Assembly (NCBI GenBank): GCA_963693315.1
Contig: OY856186.1
Location: 78,807,040-78,871,039 of the forward strand
Direction: 5' to 3'
DNA: 64,000 nucleotides
Origin: Diogma glabrata
Lineage: Eukaryota > Arthropoda > Insecta > Diptera > Cylindrotomidae
Positions 44,498 to 56,318 of the stretch are shown here, piece by piece (the stretch's first letter is position 1; every line of letters begins with the position of its first letter). The position numbers and the translations under genes are program-made. The notes beneath the pieces were generated by a model. That model was not told the origin of the DNA. It did not search any database and saw nothing but the letters and a program-made list of their open reading frames with translations.

Positions 44498-45205
44498 ACA
44501 TTCAAAATAATGCAAAAAACCTTAAAAAAATATGGATATATTGCGGCTTACAAAAACAAAAATAAAATAGAAAACTACCTAAAAACTAAAAAAACCCAAA
44601 GTTTAGACACAGGTGTTTATAAGCTTACCTGTGACGACTGCAGTAAATTTTATATAGGCCAGACGGGGAGGTCCTTCAAAAAAAGATTTATCGAGCACAC
44701 CAATGAAATTAACAGAAGCGATCCAAAATCCAGATATGCCCAACATTTGAAAATAGAAAAACACAAATACACCAATATCAACACAAATTTAACCATATTA
44801 CATAAAAAAAGAAAAGGACAACATCTAGATAGACTGGAAGAAATAGAAATATATAAACATAAAAACAATAACAACATTTAAAATGATAAAATCAACACTA
44901 AAACTAACAAAATATATGACATAATAATAATAAACAGCAGTTGAAATAGTATATAAGTAATAGTTTAAGCAAAAATTGTAATAATAATTTAAGAACTGAG
45001 GATGACGTAAGTCGAAATCGATATTCTATAAAATAAAATAAAAAAATCAAATCAAATTGTTACTATAAGGAAGTTTATATTATTATTAATAAAACAAAAT
45101 TAAAAATAAACAGTAAAAAGTATATTTTTAAATATTGCATTTTAATTCAAAAGTGACAAAAGCACACAAACGGTGAATAATATGGAAAACCATAATAACA
45201 CATAT
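44498..45205 (+). mobile_element. 5'-truncated Penelope-like retroelement
   Basis: Flanked by a 9-bp direct repeat 'aataaaaca' (44489-44497 and 45206-45214). Carries a GIY-YIG endonuclease frame and, after its stop, a 'ctgaggatgacgtaagtcga' then 'aatcg' module typical of Penelope-like 3' regions. The reverse transcriptase portion is absent. Confidence 0.7.
44510..44881 (+). CDS. GIY-YIG endonuclease domain of a Penelope-like element (partial)
   Basis: 123 codons. 'GVYKLTCDDCSKFYIGQTGR' is the GIY-YIG signature (G-V-Y ... Y-I-G) with the intervening Cys pair typical of Penelope-like endonucleases, followed by the conserved Arg and 'FKKRFIEH'. A downstream 'HLDRLEEIEIYKH' helix contains the usual late Glu. 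In the intact element this domain nicks DNA at the insertion site and follows a reverse transcriptase, which is missing here. The Met at 44510 is probably internal to the ancestral polyprotein. The frame itself is uninterrupted, suggesting a fairly recent insertion. Confidence 0.85.
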   Translation: MQKTLKKYGYIAAYKNKNKIENYLKTKKTQSLDTGVYKLTCDDCSKFYIGQTGRSFKKRFIEHTNEINRSDPKSRYAQHLKIEKHKYTNINTNLTILHKKRKGQHLDRLEEIEIYKHKNNNNI

Positions 45206-45965
45206 AATAAAACATAGACAATTTTTTTCTTACGACAAGATTCCTTAATAGGATTAAAATGATACCCGAGTATGTACATAAGAAAAATTTCAAAGTCGTA
45301 TTTTCCTGTAAGAATTATCCATTTCCTATTGAAACTATCTCAATGTCACCTATTAAACTATTAAAAATCCTTTTGAAACCGCAGTGGAATTAATATTTTA
45401 AAGTTGTATTTTCATTTAGAAATTATCCACTTCCTATTGAAACTATTCAATGTCTTCCCATAAAACTATATAGAATCCTATTGAAAAATACTGTCGTGAA
45501 ATTATAATTTTAAAGTTGTATATTCCTGTTGAAATTATACATTTCCTATTAAAACTATCTCAATGTCTTCCTATAAAACTATTAATCCTATTGGGAAATC
45601 TTGTCATAAGAAAACAATTTTCTAAGTTTTATTTTCCTTTACAAATTATCTATTTCCCGTTGAACTGTTTTAATGTCTTCCTTTGAAACTATAAAGAATC
45701 CTATTAAGGAATCTTGTCTTAAGAAAAAAATTGTCTAAGTTTTATTTTCCTGTTCAATTACGTTCATTTCTATAAAAATATTTCAATAGGAAAAGTCTGA
45801 TATTTAAAGGATTATGAGCTTATTTCCATTTTCCCATTGAATATGAATTTTTTGAAGAAAACAATTTCTCGGTTGATCCCATTAAAATCGTCCTTTTCTA
45901 TCCAGTTTTCATCAGTATTCTATGGGATTGTACCTTTTCCAATGGGACAGTTTAAGCAGGTAAAA

Positions 45966-47231
45966 AAATTTCGATAGATTGTTATCCAGTGCAGTGTTCT
46001 TGTGCAGTGTTCTGTGCTGATGTTAATAATTTAATGTATTGTTTATAATATTATTCTATTTTCCCGTAGTTGGTTACTAAAATATGTTGCATCAGTATAA
46101 TAAACTCTTACAAACTAGAAACATTCACTTGGTGCCGATACATACCAACCAGCAAATAATTTATTTTAAATTCGCATTTATTGGCAACCGACTTCACCAA
46201 TTATATTCGCATCAGTATTATTATTCTCAATTTAATCCTCCTCATAATAGTCGAGTATAAGAATTCATCGTTTAAGATAAGAAAGGGTCATCATTAATTT
46301 GTAATATTCTGGAAAATTTACGCAAATATTTATTTAATTATTATTTCTTATATATAACAAATATTCATACCTATTGTACTACCAGATGACATTTCCATTT
46401 TGAATTAATTTCGTTTGTCAGACATAGTGGTATAAATCGGATGCTGTAGTTGACAATTTATCTATTGTCTAGAAACATCATAACATCTTCATATTTCAAT
46501 GCATTTCTTATAAATATTTTTATCCTTCCGGCGACTATGTATATAGGTTTATTTTGTTTTTTCTCCGACCATATTTGTGTGCTTACTAGTCTTAATAGAA
46601 TAGAATAAACAGCTGTTAATTTTATAATATTGTACGAATATTGAGGAACACAATAAAACCATTTTTTTGATTGTATTAAACACTAACTCAATAAAATACT
46701 ATTATAGGACTGCCGAAACGCGATATGTTAAAAGTGTTCCGCCCAGAAAGTGCAAACAATCGATACATCACTTTTGATGATTTAAACCGTAAAAGGTTTA
46801 TATGTGTAAATGCTTAGAACGAAATGCTGATTAATTAAGCCAAGCAACACGGCATTAATGTTCTACCAAAAGAATCCGTATTTTTCAGGTTTTACTTAGT
46901 AGTTAGCTGTCAACTGATTAGTTTTAATTATTTGCATGTTTACTAGGCCTCTATTTTCTAACCGATAAAAAACGTAATCTGGGTTACGTGAAAGTTTTGT
47001 GGAAAATCCAACAAATTTAAAATTTATTTGGGTTAGTTAGTATTTGGAAATAATTAATTTAAAAAGTGGATAACACACTTTTATATCAACGATAACCGTT
47101 AATTGAGTTTTAATCATTATGACATTTATGTTGATAATAAACTTCAATTATACATTTCTTTGGGGAAAAAAAGATTTGAAAGTAGATATATTTAAAAGAA
47201 AGATAAAGATTTTGTCACTTATACAATAGAT
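45966..47231. other. no gene recognised
   Basis: AT-rich sequence without open frames of note, terminal repeats or arrays. Runs into the assembly gap. Confidence 0.45.
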
Positions 47232-47431
47232 NNNNNNNNNNNNNNNNNNNNNNNNNNNNNNNNNNNNNNNNNNNNNNNNNNNNNNNNNNNNNNNNNNNNN
47301 NNNNNNNNNNNNNNNNNNNNNNNNNNNNNNNNNNNNNNNNNNNNNNNNNNNNNNNNNNNNNNNNNNNNNNNNNNNNNNNNNNNNNNNNNNNNNNNNNNNN
47401 NNNNNNNNNNNNNNNNNNNNNNNNNNNNNNN
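47232..47431. other. assembly gap (200 N)
   Basis: Exactly 200 undetermined bases, probably a fixed-size scaffold gap. Open frames that appear to span it are meaningless. Confidence 1.
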
Positions 47432-47640
47432 CATCGCATTGGTGGCGAAGTGGATAGCGTATCTGCCAAAGGATTTGAGGTCGCTCTGTACTGATGAGGT
47501 TACGAGTTCGATTCCCAACCGAAACACGTAAAAAGAAAAGCAGAGTTTTTTCTGAAATATTTCCAGCCATACCTTTGAATTGAAAAAATTACTTGAGTTT
47601 AATTGCTCACAAAAATCCAAATAAAAAAAATCAATTGACT
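47432..47640 (+). mobile_element. tRNA-derived SINE, copy 2
   Basis: A-box-like 'tggcgaagtgg' at 47443 and B box 'gttcgattccc' at about 47505 are spaced as in a tRNA gene. The A-box is preceded by 'catcgcattgg' and the B box followed by 'aaccgaaacacgtaaaaag'. The acceptor stem does not pair, so it is not a tRNA gene. The 3' part 'acttgagtttaattgctcac' is identical to the minus-strand SINE at 9098-9305. The 5' end may be cut by the gap. RNA polymerase III transcription is expected from the boxes. Confidence 0.75.
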
Positions 47641-47644
47641 TAAG

Positions 47645-48775
47645 TTAAATTTTCACAAGTAAATATTTTTTAAAATTATATTTTGAGTTAAAATTTCACA
47701 ATTGAAAATTTTAAAATTATATTCAGTGTTATGATCATGAACTAAAATTAAATAAAAATCACAAAACTGTTTATTGTTAACCCAGCTTGAGGACTTCTAG
47801 CAAGTGAAACAGCTCCACGACTGGTGTAGGATTTTTGGGAACGTCGCTTATGTTCCAAATTTTGATTTGCTATCTCGGTTTGATTGTTTGTAACACGATA
47901 CGCCAAAAGAAAGAAAATCCATTACAGTAAATCGAGCTAGATTTTTCCACGCGAAAATTTTGGAAATATAGTTAACTCAATAAATTTTTATTGTTTTTTC
48001 AATAAAACTGTTCAAAATATTTTCACTTGCTAAAATTTTGCTCAATTTAATTTTTAGGGTTCCGTACTTTAAAAAAGTAAAAACGGTAAACCAATAGAGA
48101 AACTTCGGTGTCCGTTCAAATTTCTACATAATCGATTTTCTCACAAACTATAAGTGCTATTGACTGATGACATGGAGTTACCCGATTTTTGTAGAATCAC
48201 CCATATGTATTGTTCTTGTTTTAACCTGTTTATATTACTATACCAACAAATGAAGTTTTTAATTTGTTAGGGGAATATTTAATAAACTGTAGAACTGTAA
48301 AGAATTTTAATCAAATTCACTAGTTGTGGAATGAATACAATTACAATAGAAGACATACGCATGGCAAGCATATATTTTTTTAGTAGTCGTGGAAAAACGA
48401 TTATATTTATACTTTTTTGGATTACACATGCAGAAAAGAAAAATTAGTACTTTAACGTCATCTGTTTTATTTATTGTTATAACAATACTTGAACAAACAT
48501 TCAGACAAAATTTAATACAAAAATTAAAAATTAATATTGTATTCAAAAACTATTTCATTCTTGTACTTCTTCAGTCTGAAAGATCTAAGTACATAACAAA
48601 AGTTGCTTCACACAAAATGCTATAACTCACGAATAAATAGTCAGATTGCTGTCAAATTTATACACGTATCGTTTGAAGGTTAGTACTAAATAAAAATCAT
48701 ATGGAAAAAATTCTAGTAACGCCATCTATGTGTCATCCTACGGACTTATTGAATGACCTAGTATTACATTCTCGA
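47645..48775. other. no gene; one GGGTTCCGTA repeat motif
   Basis: At 48057-48085, 'agggttccgtactttaaaa' then 'aagtaaaaacggtaaacc' resembles a motif spread widely through insect genomes. A fold-back version, 'gttccgtataaaaaaacgga', is at 1289. Otherwise AT-rich with no gene. Confidence 0.4.
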
Positions 48776-48779
48776 GACA

Positions 48780-50150
48780 ATAGTGAAATATTGCTTTTTT
48801 GGCATTTCTCGACGGCCCTACTTTTTTGGCATTTCTCGACCTTTTAGGACCTACTGATTATAAAAAAGAAAAAAAAAATGTATGTCTGTCTGCCGGCCGA
48901 CCGGCGGTTACAACCGACGAAATCTAGAAAACGGCTGGATTTAAAATATTTTAGTTTCTAAAAATATGTATACTGAATGGTAAGAGCCGAAAGCGATGTG
49001 TTCGATAGCTGTCCCGGAACTGTGTCTAAGTTTGTAAAACAAAATGTTGAGAAGTGTGTCAAGAGAATGATTTTCATTTTTTTCCTCATTTGTTTGGAAA
49101 AACGAAGTAAAATGAAATTAATAATTTGTTTGACTGAAATGTTATCGAACATGAAATTGGACATGGAAATTTTTGATTTTGTTATAATTTTTGAAATATT
49201 TTTAGAATTTTGAAAAAAGATTGTATTTTTGGTTTTGTAAGAATTTTCGGAATATTTTTAGAGTTTTGAAAAAGTTTAAATTTTTGATTTTATTATAATT
49301 TTTGGAATATTTTTGGAATTTTGAAAAAAGTTTGTATTTTTGATTTTGTTATAACTTTTGCGCTATTTTTAGAATTTTGGAAAGAGTTTTTTGAATTTCG
49401 AATTTTTGATTTGGAAAATGTTTCAATTTTGATTTTGTAATATTTTTTGAGTTTTGAAAACATTTGTGTTTTTGATTTTGTTATAATTTTTAGAATATTT
49501 TTAGAATTTTAGAAAAAGTTTGAATTTGTGAATAGGCTTTTGAAAAAGTTTCAGTTTTTGATTTTGTAAGAATTTTCGTAATATTTTTAGAATTTTGATC
49601 AATTTTTGATTTATTATAATTTTTTGAATATTTTTGAAAAAAGTTTGTATTTTTGATTTTGTTATAATTTTTGCAATATTTTTAGAACTTTGGAAAAAGT
49701 TTGAATTTGTGAATTAAGAAATTTTGCAATAGTTTTAGACTTTTAACAAAAGTTTCAATTTTTCATTTTTTAAGAATTTTCGGAATATTTTTAGAATTTT
49801 GAAAAAGTTTAAATTTTTGATTTATTATAATTTTTGGAATATTGAAAAAAGTTTGTATTTTGATTTTGTTATAATTTTTGCAATATTTTTAGAATTTTGA
49901 AAAAGTTTCAATCATTGATTTTGTAATAATTTTTGGAATGTTTATATAGAAGTTTAAAAATAAGTTTAAATTTTTTATTTTATTTTAATTTTTAGAATAT
50001 ATTTGGAATTTTGAAAGAAATATGAATTTCTGATTTTGTAACATTTTCTTGAAACGTTAAATGGAGAGGTTTTTGAGTAGTTTGCTGGGTGTATCATCTT
50101 TTCATTATGTTATATTAAGTTATGATCTTTTATAATTTTGCGGAAACGTA
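48780..50150. repeat. 2-kb dispersed repeat family, copy 2
   Basis: The head word 'ttttttggcatttctcgac' occurs twice (48797 and 48828), a local duplication. Then 'gtatgtctgtctgccggccg', then the AT-rich array (49150-50040) and the 'cttgaaacgttaaatgga' terminator word. Same order as copy 1 but a shorter tail. Confidence 0.65.
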
Positions 50151-50159
50151 TTAATATTA

Positions 50160-51940
50160 CTTCGGTTTTAAAAAAACCTAAGTATTGCATTCATGAGCCA
50201 AAAGTGAAATTCTTGCCCCCACTTTTTGGCATTTCTCGACGTGTTAGGACCTACTGATTCTAAAAAAGCAAAAAAAAAAGTGTATGTCTGTCTGCCGTAA
50301 CAACTGACGAAATCTAGAAAACGGCTAGAGGGATTTAAAACATTTTTGTTTCTAAAAATAAATATACTTAATGGTAAGAACCGAAATGACGATGTGTTCG
50401 ATAACTGTCCCGGAAGTGTGTCAAAAAAATCGTTAAGTGTGTCAAAACAAGGAAATTTGCCATATTTTTTGCTGAACAAACGTTCCTTTTAAGTGATTAC
50501 AAATAGAAACATTGAGTTTGAAGAAATCTTGATGGTCGGGATTGGTATGTGAGACCAAAAACTAAATATTAGAAGTTTGTCAACAAAATGTTGTCAAGTA
50601 TGGCAGAAGAAAGAAAGCTATTATTTATTATTTTACCCAACTTTGGAACAAAATAAAATTTATTATTTGTATGACATGAAATTACTTCGGTTTTTGTTTT
50701 ATTACTATTGAGAATTATGGCATTATAGGTTTGTCATAAAAATGTTGTCAAGTGTGTCAAAAGAAAGATTTTACTTCGGTTTATTTATTGTTTACCTATT
50801 TTTTTGGAAAAAATAAAATTAATTATTTGTATGACATGAAATTTTATTATTTTTATAGAGAATTATGGCATTATAAGTTTGTCAAAAACATAATGTCAAG
50901 TGTGTCAAAAGAATGATTTTCATTTATGTTTTTAGAAAATAATAAAATTAGTTATTTGTATGAAGTGAAAATGAAATTATTGTTATTGGGAATTTTATTG
51001 CAATATATGTTTGTCAAAAAAATATTGTCAAGTATGTTAAAAAAATGATTTCATTTATTTTTTTAGCCATTTTTTTGGAAAAAAAAATTGGCTGTTGTAT
51101 GACGTAAATGTGACATGGAAATTTTTGAATTTGTTATAGTTCTTGAAATATTTTTGGAATTTTGAAAAAGTTTGTATTATTGATTTTGTTATAATTTTTG
51201 CAATATTTTTAGAATTTTGGAAAAAGTTTTAATTTTTGCAATATTTTTAGAATTTTGTAAAAAAAAAAGAATTTTTGAATTTGTGAATTTTATATATATA
51301 TTTTTAGAATTTTGAAAATAGTTTTAATTTTTGATTTTGTAAGAATTTTTGGAATTTTGAAAAAAGATTGATTTTAATGAATTTTAACAATATTTTTGGA
51401 ATTTTGAAAGAAATATATGAATTATGTGATTTTGTAATATTTTCTCGAAACACTAAATGGAGAGGTTTTTGAGTAGTAGTTGGCTGATTGTTTCATCTTT
51501 TCACTAAATTATGTTAATTTATGATCCGTTATGATTTTCGGGCAATGTTGATGTTTCGTGTTAGTTTTTTAATAAATTTCTAAACAGAGATAAAAAAGAT
51601 ATGTACTTTAACAAAGAGTTATGTTTGATATAAATCAATGCCCAAAACTAAAAACATGTTTTATGCCTAAAACTATATCAAAATCCTTAACCAAAACCGA
51701 AGTTTTGATATCTCAGAGCTTGAGATTTCAGCCCCTCTATATTTTCGTGTTTGTTTTGTAATAAATTTCTGAACAGAGATTAAAAAATACTAGTACTCTA
51801 ACAAAGAGTTTTATGTTTGATATCCATCGTTGCCTAAAACTAAAAACAAGATCCTTATAAAAGTTTTTTGTGGAAAACTATATGAAAATCCTTAACTTAA
51901 TCCTTGATATCTATCTCTGAGTTGTGAGATTTCAGTAAAT
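50160..51940. repeat. 2-kb dispersed repeat family, copy 3 with duplicated tail
   Basis: Head at 50160-50330, four spaced 'gtttgtcaaaaa.aatgttgt' blocks (50576-51040), array 51120-51450, then two successive versions of the tail (51540-51735 and 51746-51940), each with 'aactatat.aaaatccttaac' and 'gagatttcag'. Copies 2 and 3 sit head to tail. Confidence 0.65.
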
Positions 51941-51949
51941 ATTTTACTA

Positions 51950-52670
51950 TTTGGGAATGTTATATTTTTTTAAAGTTACTTTCATTGAAAAGAATGGAGT
52001 AAAGGAGTGATATACAGAGCATATTAAACCCTGTATTTTGCAGATATACAATTTTCAATTCAAAGGATTACCAAAGAATATTAAAACTGTTTTCAAAATC
52101 AATTAACAATTTGTCATTACTTATTAAACATTTAACAGTTGACTATAGTAACAGTTATAATTATTGGTCTGAGTAACATAATGAAAATACTTGTTGGGGA
52201 AATAAAAAAAGTTTTAATAAATAGAAACTTAAGTTTCTAAAACATGAAATAACCAGCATTTTTTTTATTATGTTATTCATAAAATTGCACCCACACCAGA
52301 AAGTATTAATGTTTGAAGCCGAAAAGAAATTTTTATTAAGATAAATGACATCTCAAAACTGAAATTGCAACCACTTTCTGCGGAAAATCCGCTAACAAAA
52401 AAAAATCTTTATGTGATAACTTTCCAAAAAAGAGAGATAAAAAAATGTAGAAAATGCAAAATTTAAACCAAAGTTCTTTGTAAATTTATCAATTTTTGTT
52501 GTGATGATAAACTTCTGGCGGCAAAGAATTTTAAAATCTTCAACCGTTAAGAGTCACAATTATACCAACAACGGCGTCAAGATAGATACAACAATAATCC
52601 CGACCAGCTTAGTTTGGAGGATGTTATTTATCCGCCCAATATGAGAAATGCTCTAAACCAAGCAGGGTTT
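51950..52670. other. no gene recognised
   Basis: AT-rich; no ORF, repeat boundary or motif that I can support. Confidence 0.45.
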
Positions 52671-52679
52671 ACTGGACTT

Positions 52680-53720
52680 TGAAATACGGCCAAGCACTGG
52701 CACATTAATGGTTAACAGTACTTGGCTATTGCTATTGGGCCAGTACTAGAACCATTCATCGGCCGTTCTATGGTTAATAGAAAAGAGCCAGTATATCCAA
52801 CCAGTAGTACACTAGAGCCAGTAGCTACCTTTGAACGGCCCAGCATTGGCCCATGGAAGGTAAACAGTACTTGACAATTGTTATTACAATTGTTATTGTT
52901 CCATTACTGGAATCATCATTCGGCCGATCTATAGTTTATAGAAAATAGCCAGTACACTTTACATTTAATGGCCAATCAATGGCATGTTAATGGCTAACAT
53001 TAATTATGCTATCGTACTGCAACCACGATTTTGCCGGTCTATGTCATTTTTTAAATTTCACTAGAGTATTAACCGTTTTAGAAATTAATGGTTTGAAAAA
53101 TTTCGCATATAGTTTAGTTATGGCTTCTCGACTGAAAGACTATGATAACATTGAAGAGGTGTTGGTGTATGTTTTAATTTATTTTTCATTTCTATTTTAT
53201 TTTAATTATTTTGTAAATAATTTATTTAAATTTACATATGAAAATATTATTTTATATTTTTGTAGTGGTCGAGTACTGGCAGTCATGGATGCCAGTACTC
53301 CGATATTGTTGCATTACTGGTCCCCAGTAATGTGGATCATTATTGAACCAGTTGTATGGAAAGTTTAGAATTTTTTTCCGTCATTTTTATTTTATTTTAA
53401 ATTATTTTGTATTTAATTTATTTAAATTTACATATGAGAATATTTTATATTTTTTTTAATGGTACAATAATGGTTGCCAGAACTCGGCCATTACTTTAAT
53501 ACTGGTCATCATTATTGGTCTGTTACTAGGCCAACTGTACAACCTTGAATGGGCCATTGCTGTTGTTTTTTCTCTGGACCATGAATGGCAGCCATTTATT
53601 GTCCGAAGTTATCATCCAGTAAAATTATGTTAATGGCCCAGTCGTGGTTGCAAGTACTCGCCCATTGCTGCATTACTGGCTGCCAGTAATAGATCAGATT
53701 ATCACCGGACCAGTTGTAAG
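52680..53720. mobile_element. motif-array element sharing its core with the 4304-4912 MITE
   Basis: Flanking arms (52680-53000 and 53270-53720) are dense in words such as 'ggccagtact', 'ccattactgg' and 'aatggcc' in both orientations. The centre (about 53056-53200) contains 'ttcactagagtatta', 'tagaaat', 'tttagtt.t.gcttctc', 'ctgaa.ga.tat.ataa' and 'tgtatgttttaattt', matching 4520-4640. I see no clear TIR. A 120-codon frame at 53006-53368 spans core and right arm and is probably chance. Confidence 0.55.
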
Positions 53721-53795
53721 ACCTTGTATGGGAAATAATCGGTTTCAAGAGAGCCCATAGTGACATTCTCGAAGGTGTAGAACCACTATAATGTC

Positions 53796-53805
53796 ATAGG
53801 CAGCA
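53796..53805 (+). repeat. target-site duplication, left (53806 LINE)
   Basis: 'ataggcagca', repeated exactly at 56751-56760. Confidence 0.85.
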
Positions 53806-55131
53806 AGTGGTATAGTCTGCAAGTGGTAAAGCAAATTTGCGCAATCCACCCGCCCATAAAGCGGCATGTCCACGGAATTTGCAGGGACAAAACATATATG
53901 AATCAATAAAAAATTTTAAAATACATGTTCAAAACATCTGCGGATTGAACGCTAACCATGACCACGTGCAACATCATCTTGAGCACGACAAACCGAACAT
54001 TCTATTCCTTACAGAAACACAAGTTTCTGATAATTTTCTCTTTATAGAATCGCTTAATTCCAAATATAGGCTCGAATCAGCTTTCAAACTCCATCAGGGC
54101 GTATGCGCATTCATTCATGAGAGTGTTGCGTACACGCGCTTTCCAAATTTTGAACTACACGGTGACGGCTTCAATACAATGGTTTTAAAGATTTGTCTTC
54201 CAGAAATGACTTTTTTACAATAGCTTTATACCGGTCCCCCAACAAACGTAACCCAAACTTTTTTAATATACTGACAAAAATTATGGACGAGATTAGAGCA
54301 AAGTCCCCTAATTGTGAAGTTATCGTTACCGGTGACTTCAACGTCCACAACAAATCATGGTTGGAATTCTCCAAATCGACCGACGATGTTGACAATAGTG
54401 GAAAACTGGCAGAAATTTTTGCCGCGTCTCAGGGCCTATTCCAAATTGTTAAAAGCCCGACTTTCACTCCCCGTAATGGCGGTGATAATAGTTTTCTACT
54501 AGATCTCTATCTTACCACAATGCCAGATATTACGAGTGTCGATGTTGCGAAAGGTAGTATTGGAAATTTTGATCCTTATTTAATCTCATCAGTTATCAAA
54601 ACTGATTTACTTAAAACTACAGCTCCCAAACCCCGTAAAATATTTCACTAGTCAAAAATGGATAAGAGTGGTCTTCAAAATTTTTTCCATGGTTTCCCTT
54701 TCGACCGTCATTGTTTTTACACTGACAATGTAAATGTTTCTGCTCAAAACTTTACAGAAACCATCTAATTTGCTATCAATAAATTTGTCCCTTTCTCCAT
54801 AGTAAAACCCAAACAAAAATACTTGTATTCGAAAGCTGCCAAAACGGCACTTAGAAACAAACGTAGATCATTTAATATTTGGATTCATAACAAAACTCCC
54901 ACTAATCGATCCCAATATCTAAAGGCCAACAAAATATCTAATCAGATTATCTCAAACGAAAAGTCCGAAATTGACAGAGCGAAAGCCTCAAAACTTACGT
55001 CTATGTCTGTTTCTGACAAGAGTTTCTACAGTGCCATTAATTCTTTAAATTCTGGTACAAAATTTTTTATTCCCCCTATTATTGATGGTGATTTAATCGT
55101 CAATGATCCCGCAAGAAAAGCTAACTAGTTC

Positions 55132-55466
55132 GCTGAACGCTTTGCTCTGAACTCCACTGTTTTGGAAACTCCTAAAGAAATACCCCAAATTCAGTCTTCA
55201 GGAGTTAATATGAATGAACTTCACTTCAAACCCAAAATAGTCGCTAAACTTTTAAAGGGGTTAAACATCAACAAAGCATCAGGAATGGACAATATTCCAC
55301 CCATGATTTTAAAAATCTTTTCTAAAGAACTTGCACCAACTTTAACTAAAATATTCTACCAATCCTACAAATCTGGTATATTTCCCTCGTGCTGGAAGTT
55401 GGCAAATGTCCAGTCCGTCCCCAAAAAGGGACCAAAATCCGATATCTCAAATTATAGGCCAATAGC
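55132..55466 (+). repeat. internal duplication, first copy (335 bp)
   Basis: Begins 'gctgaacgctttgctctgaa' and ends 'aggccaatagc'. Only three differences from 55984-56318 were seen by eye, with no indels. Confidence 0.9.
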
Positions 55467-55983
55467 TTTACTATCGGTCCTATCCAAAGTCTATGAGCAT
55501 TATATTAATACACATATTTCAAAATTTCTGGAAGAAAATCATTTAATATCCGACAGCCAATACGGTTTTCGAAACAAAAGATCAACTACCGATCTATTAA
55601 ACTATGTAGCGCATTGTTGGAACAGCATACTTGATAAAGGTGGTGAAACATATGTTATCGCTTTAGTCATCTCCAAGGCATTCGATCGAGTCTGGCATGC
55701 CAACTTAATCAACAAGCTCGTTGCGTACGGTTTTCATCCCAATGTTGTGAAGCTGATTCAAAATTTTCTATCCGACCGATACATTTCGGTAACCTTAGAC
55801 GGATATTCTTCTGAGTCTAAACTAATTAACGCTGGTGTACCCCAAGGCTCAGTATTGTTCCCAACCCTATTTTTGATTTATATCAACGAATTGTTGATAA
55901 TCACCAGCAACCCAATAAATAGTTTTGCAGATGATAGTACTCTGCACAAGTCGTTCGAGCCCCTTCCTTCAAAAGGTAAAAAT

Positions 55984-56318
55984 GCTGAACGCTTTGCTCT
56001 GAACTCCACTGTTTTGGAAACTCCTAAAGAAATACCCCAAATCCAGTCTTCAGGAGTTAATATGAATGAACTTCACTTCAAACCCAAAATAGTCGCTAAA
56101 CTTTTAAAGGGGTTAAACATCAACAAAGCATCAGGAATGGACAATATTCCACCCATTATTTTAAAAATCTTTTCCAAAGAACTTGCACCAACTTTAACTA
56201 AAATATTCTACCAATCCTACAAATCTGGTATATTTCCCTCGTGCTGGAAGTTGGCAAATGTCCAGTCCGTCCCCAAAAAGGGACCAAAATCCGATATCTC
56301 AAATTATAGGCCAATAGC
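55984..56318 (+). repeat. internal duplication, second copy (335 bp)
   Basis: Same ends as the first copy. The right junction reads 'aggccaatagccaatagc', a short direct repeat that could be the microhomology used for the second jump. Confidence 0.9.

Larger units (their letters stand above)
43982..45960. mobile_element. fold-back element with CCTATTGAAA-type tandem arms
   Basis: Ends 'ccctgctcaat' and the complement of 'tttaagcagg', with TA just outside both. Left arm 44340-44489 matches, inverted, 45745-45870 ('catattcaatg.gaaaatgg', 'tcataatcctttaaatatca'). The right arm holds about four tandem units of about 105 bp (45240-45720) with 'tttcctattgaaactat' and 'aatcctatt'. The left arm is interrupted by a Penelope-like fragment; once that is removed, 'tagacaatttttttctta' at 45214 lines up with the right arm. 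No transposase seen. Confidence 0.6.

Noticed and set aside
47432..47535. Functional tRNA gene
   Set aside because: A and B boxes are present but the acceptor and anticodon stems do not pair, and the sequence continues into a SINE body shared with 9098-9305.
47148..47620. Minus-strand frames across 47232-47431
   Set aside because: They consist mostly of undetermined bases in an assembly gap.
48057..48130. GGGTTCCGTA motif as a new element
   Set aside because: A similar motif is, from memory, widespread in insect genomes; the copies here are too short to define an element.
53006..53368. 120-codon ORF in the motif-array element
   Set aside because: It spans the AT-rich core and a short-motif arm, and the related element at 4304-4912 has stops in the same region.
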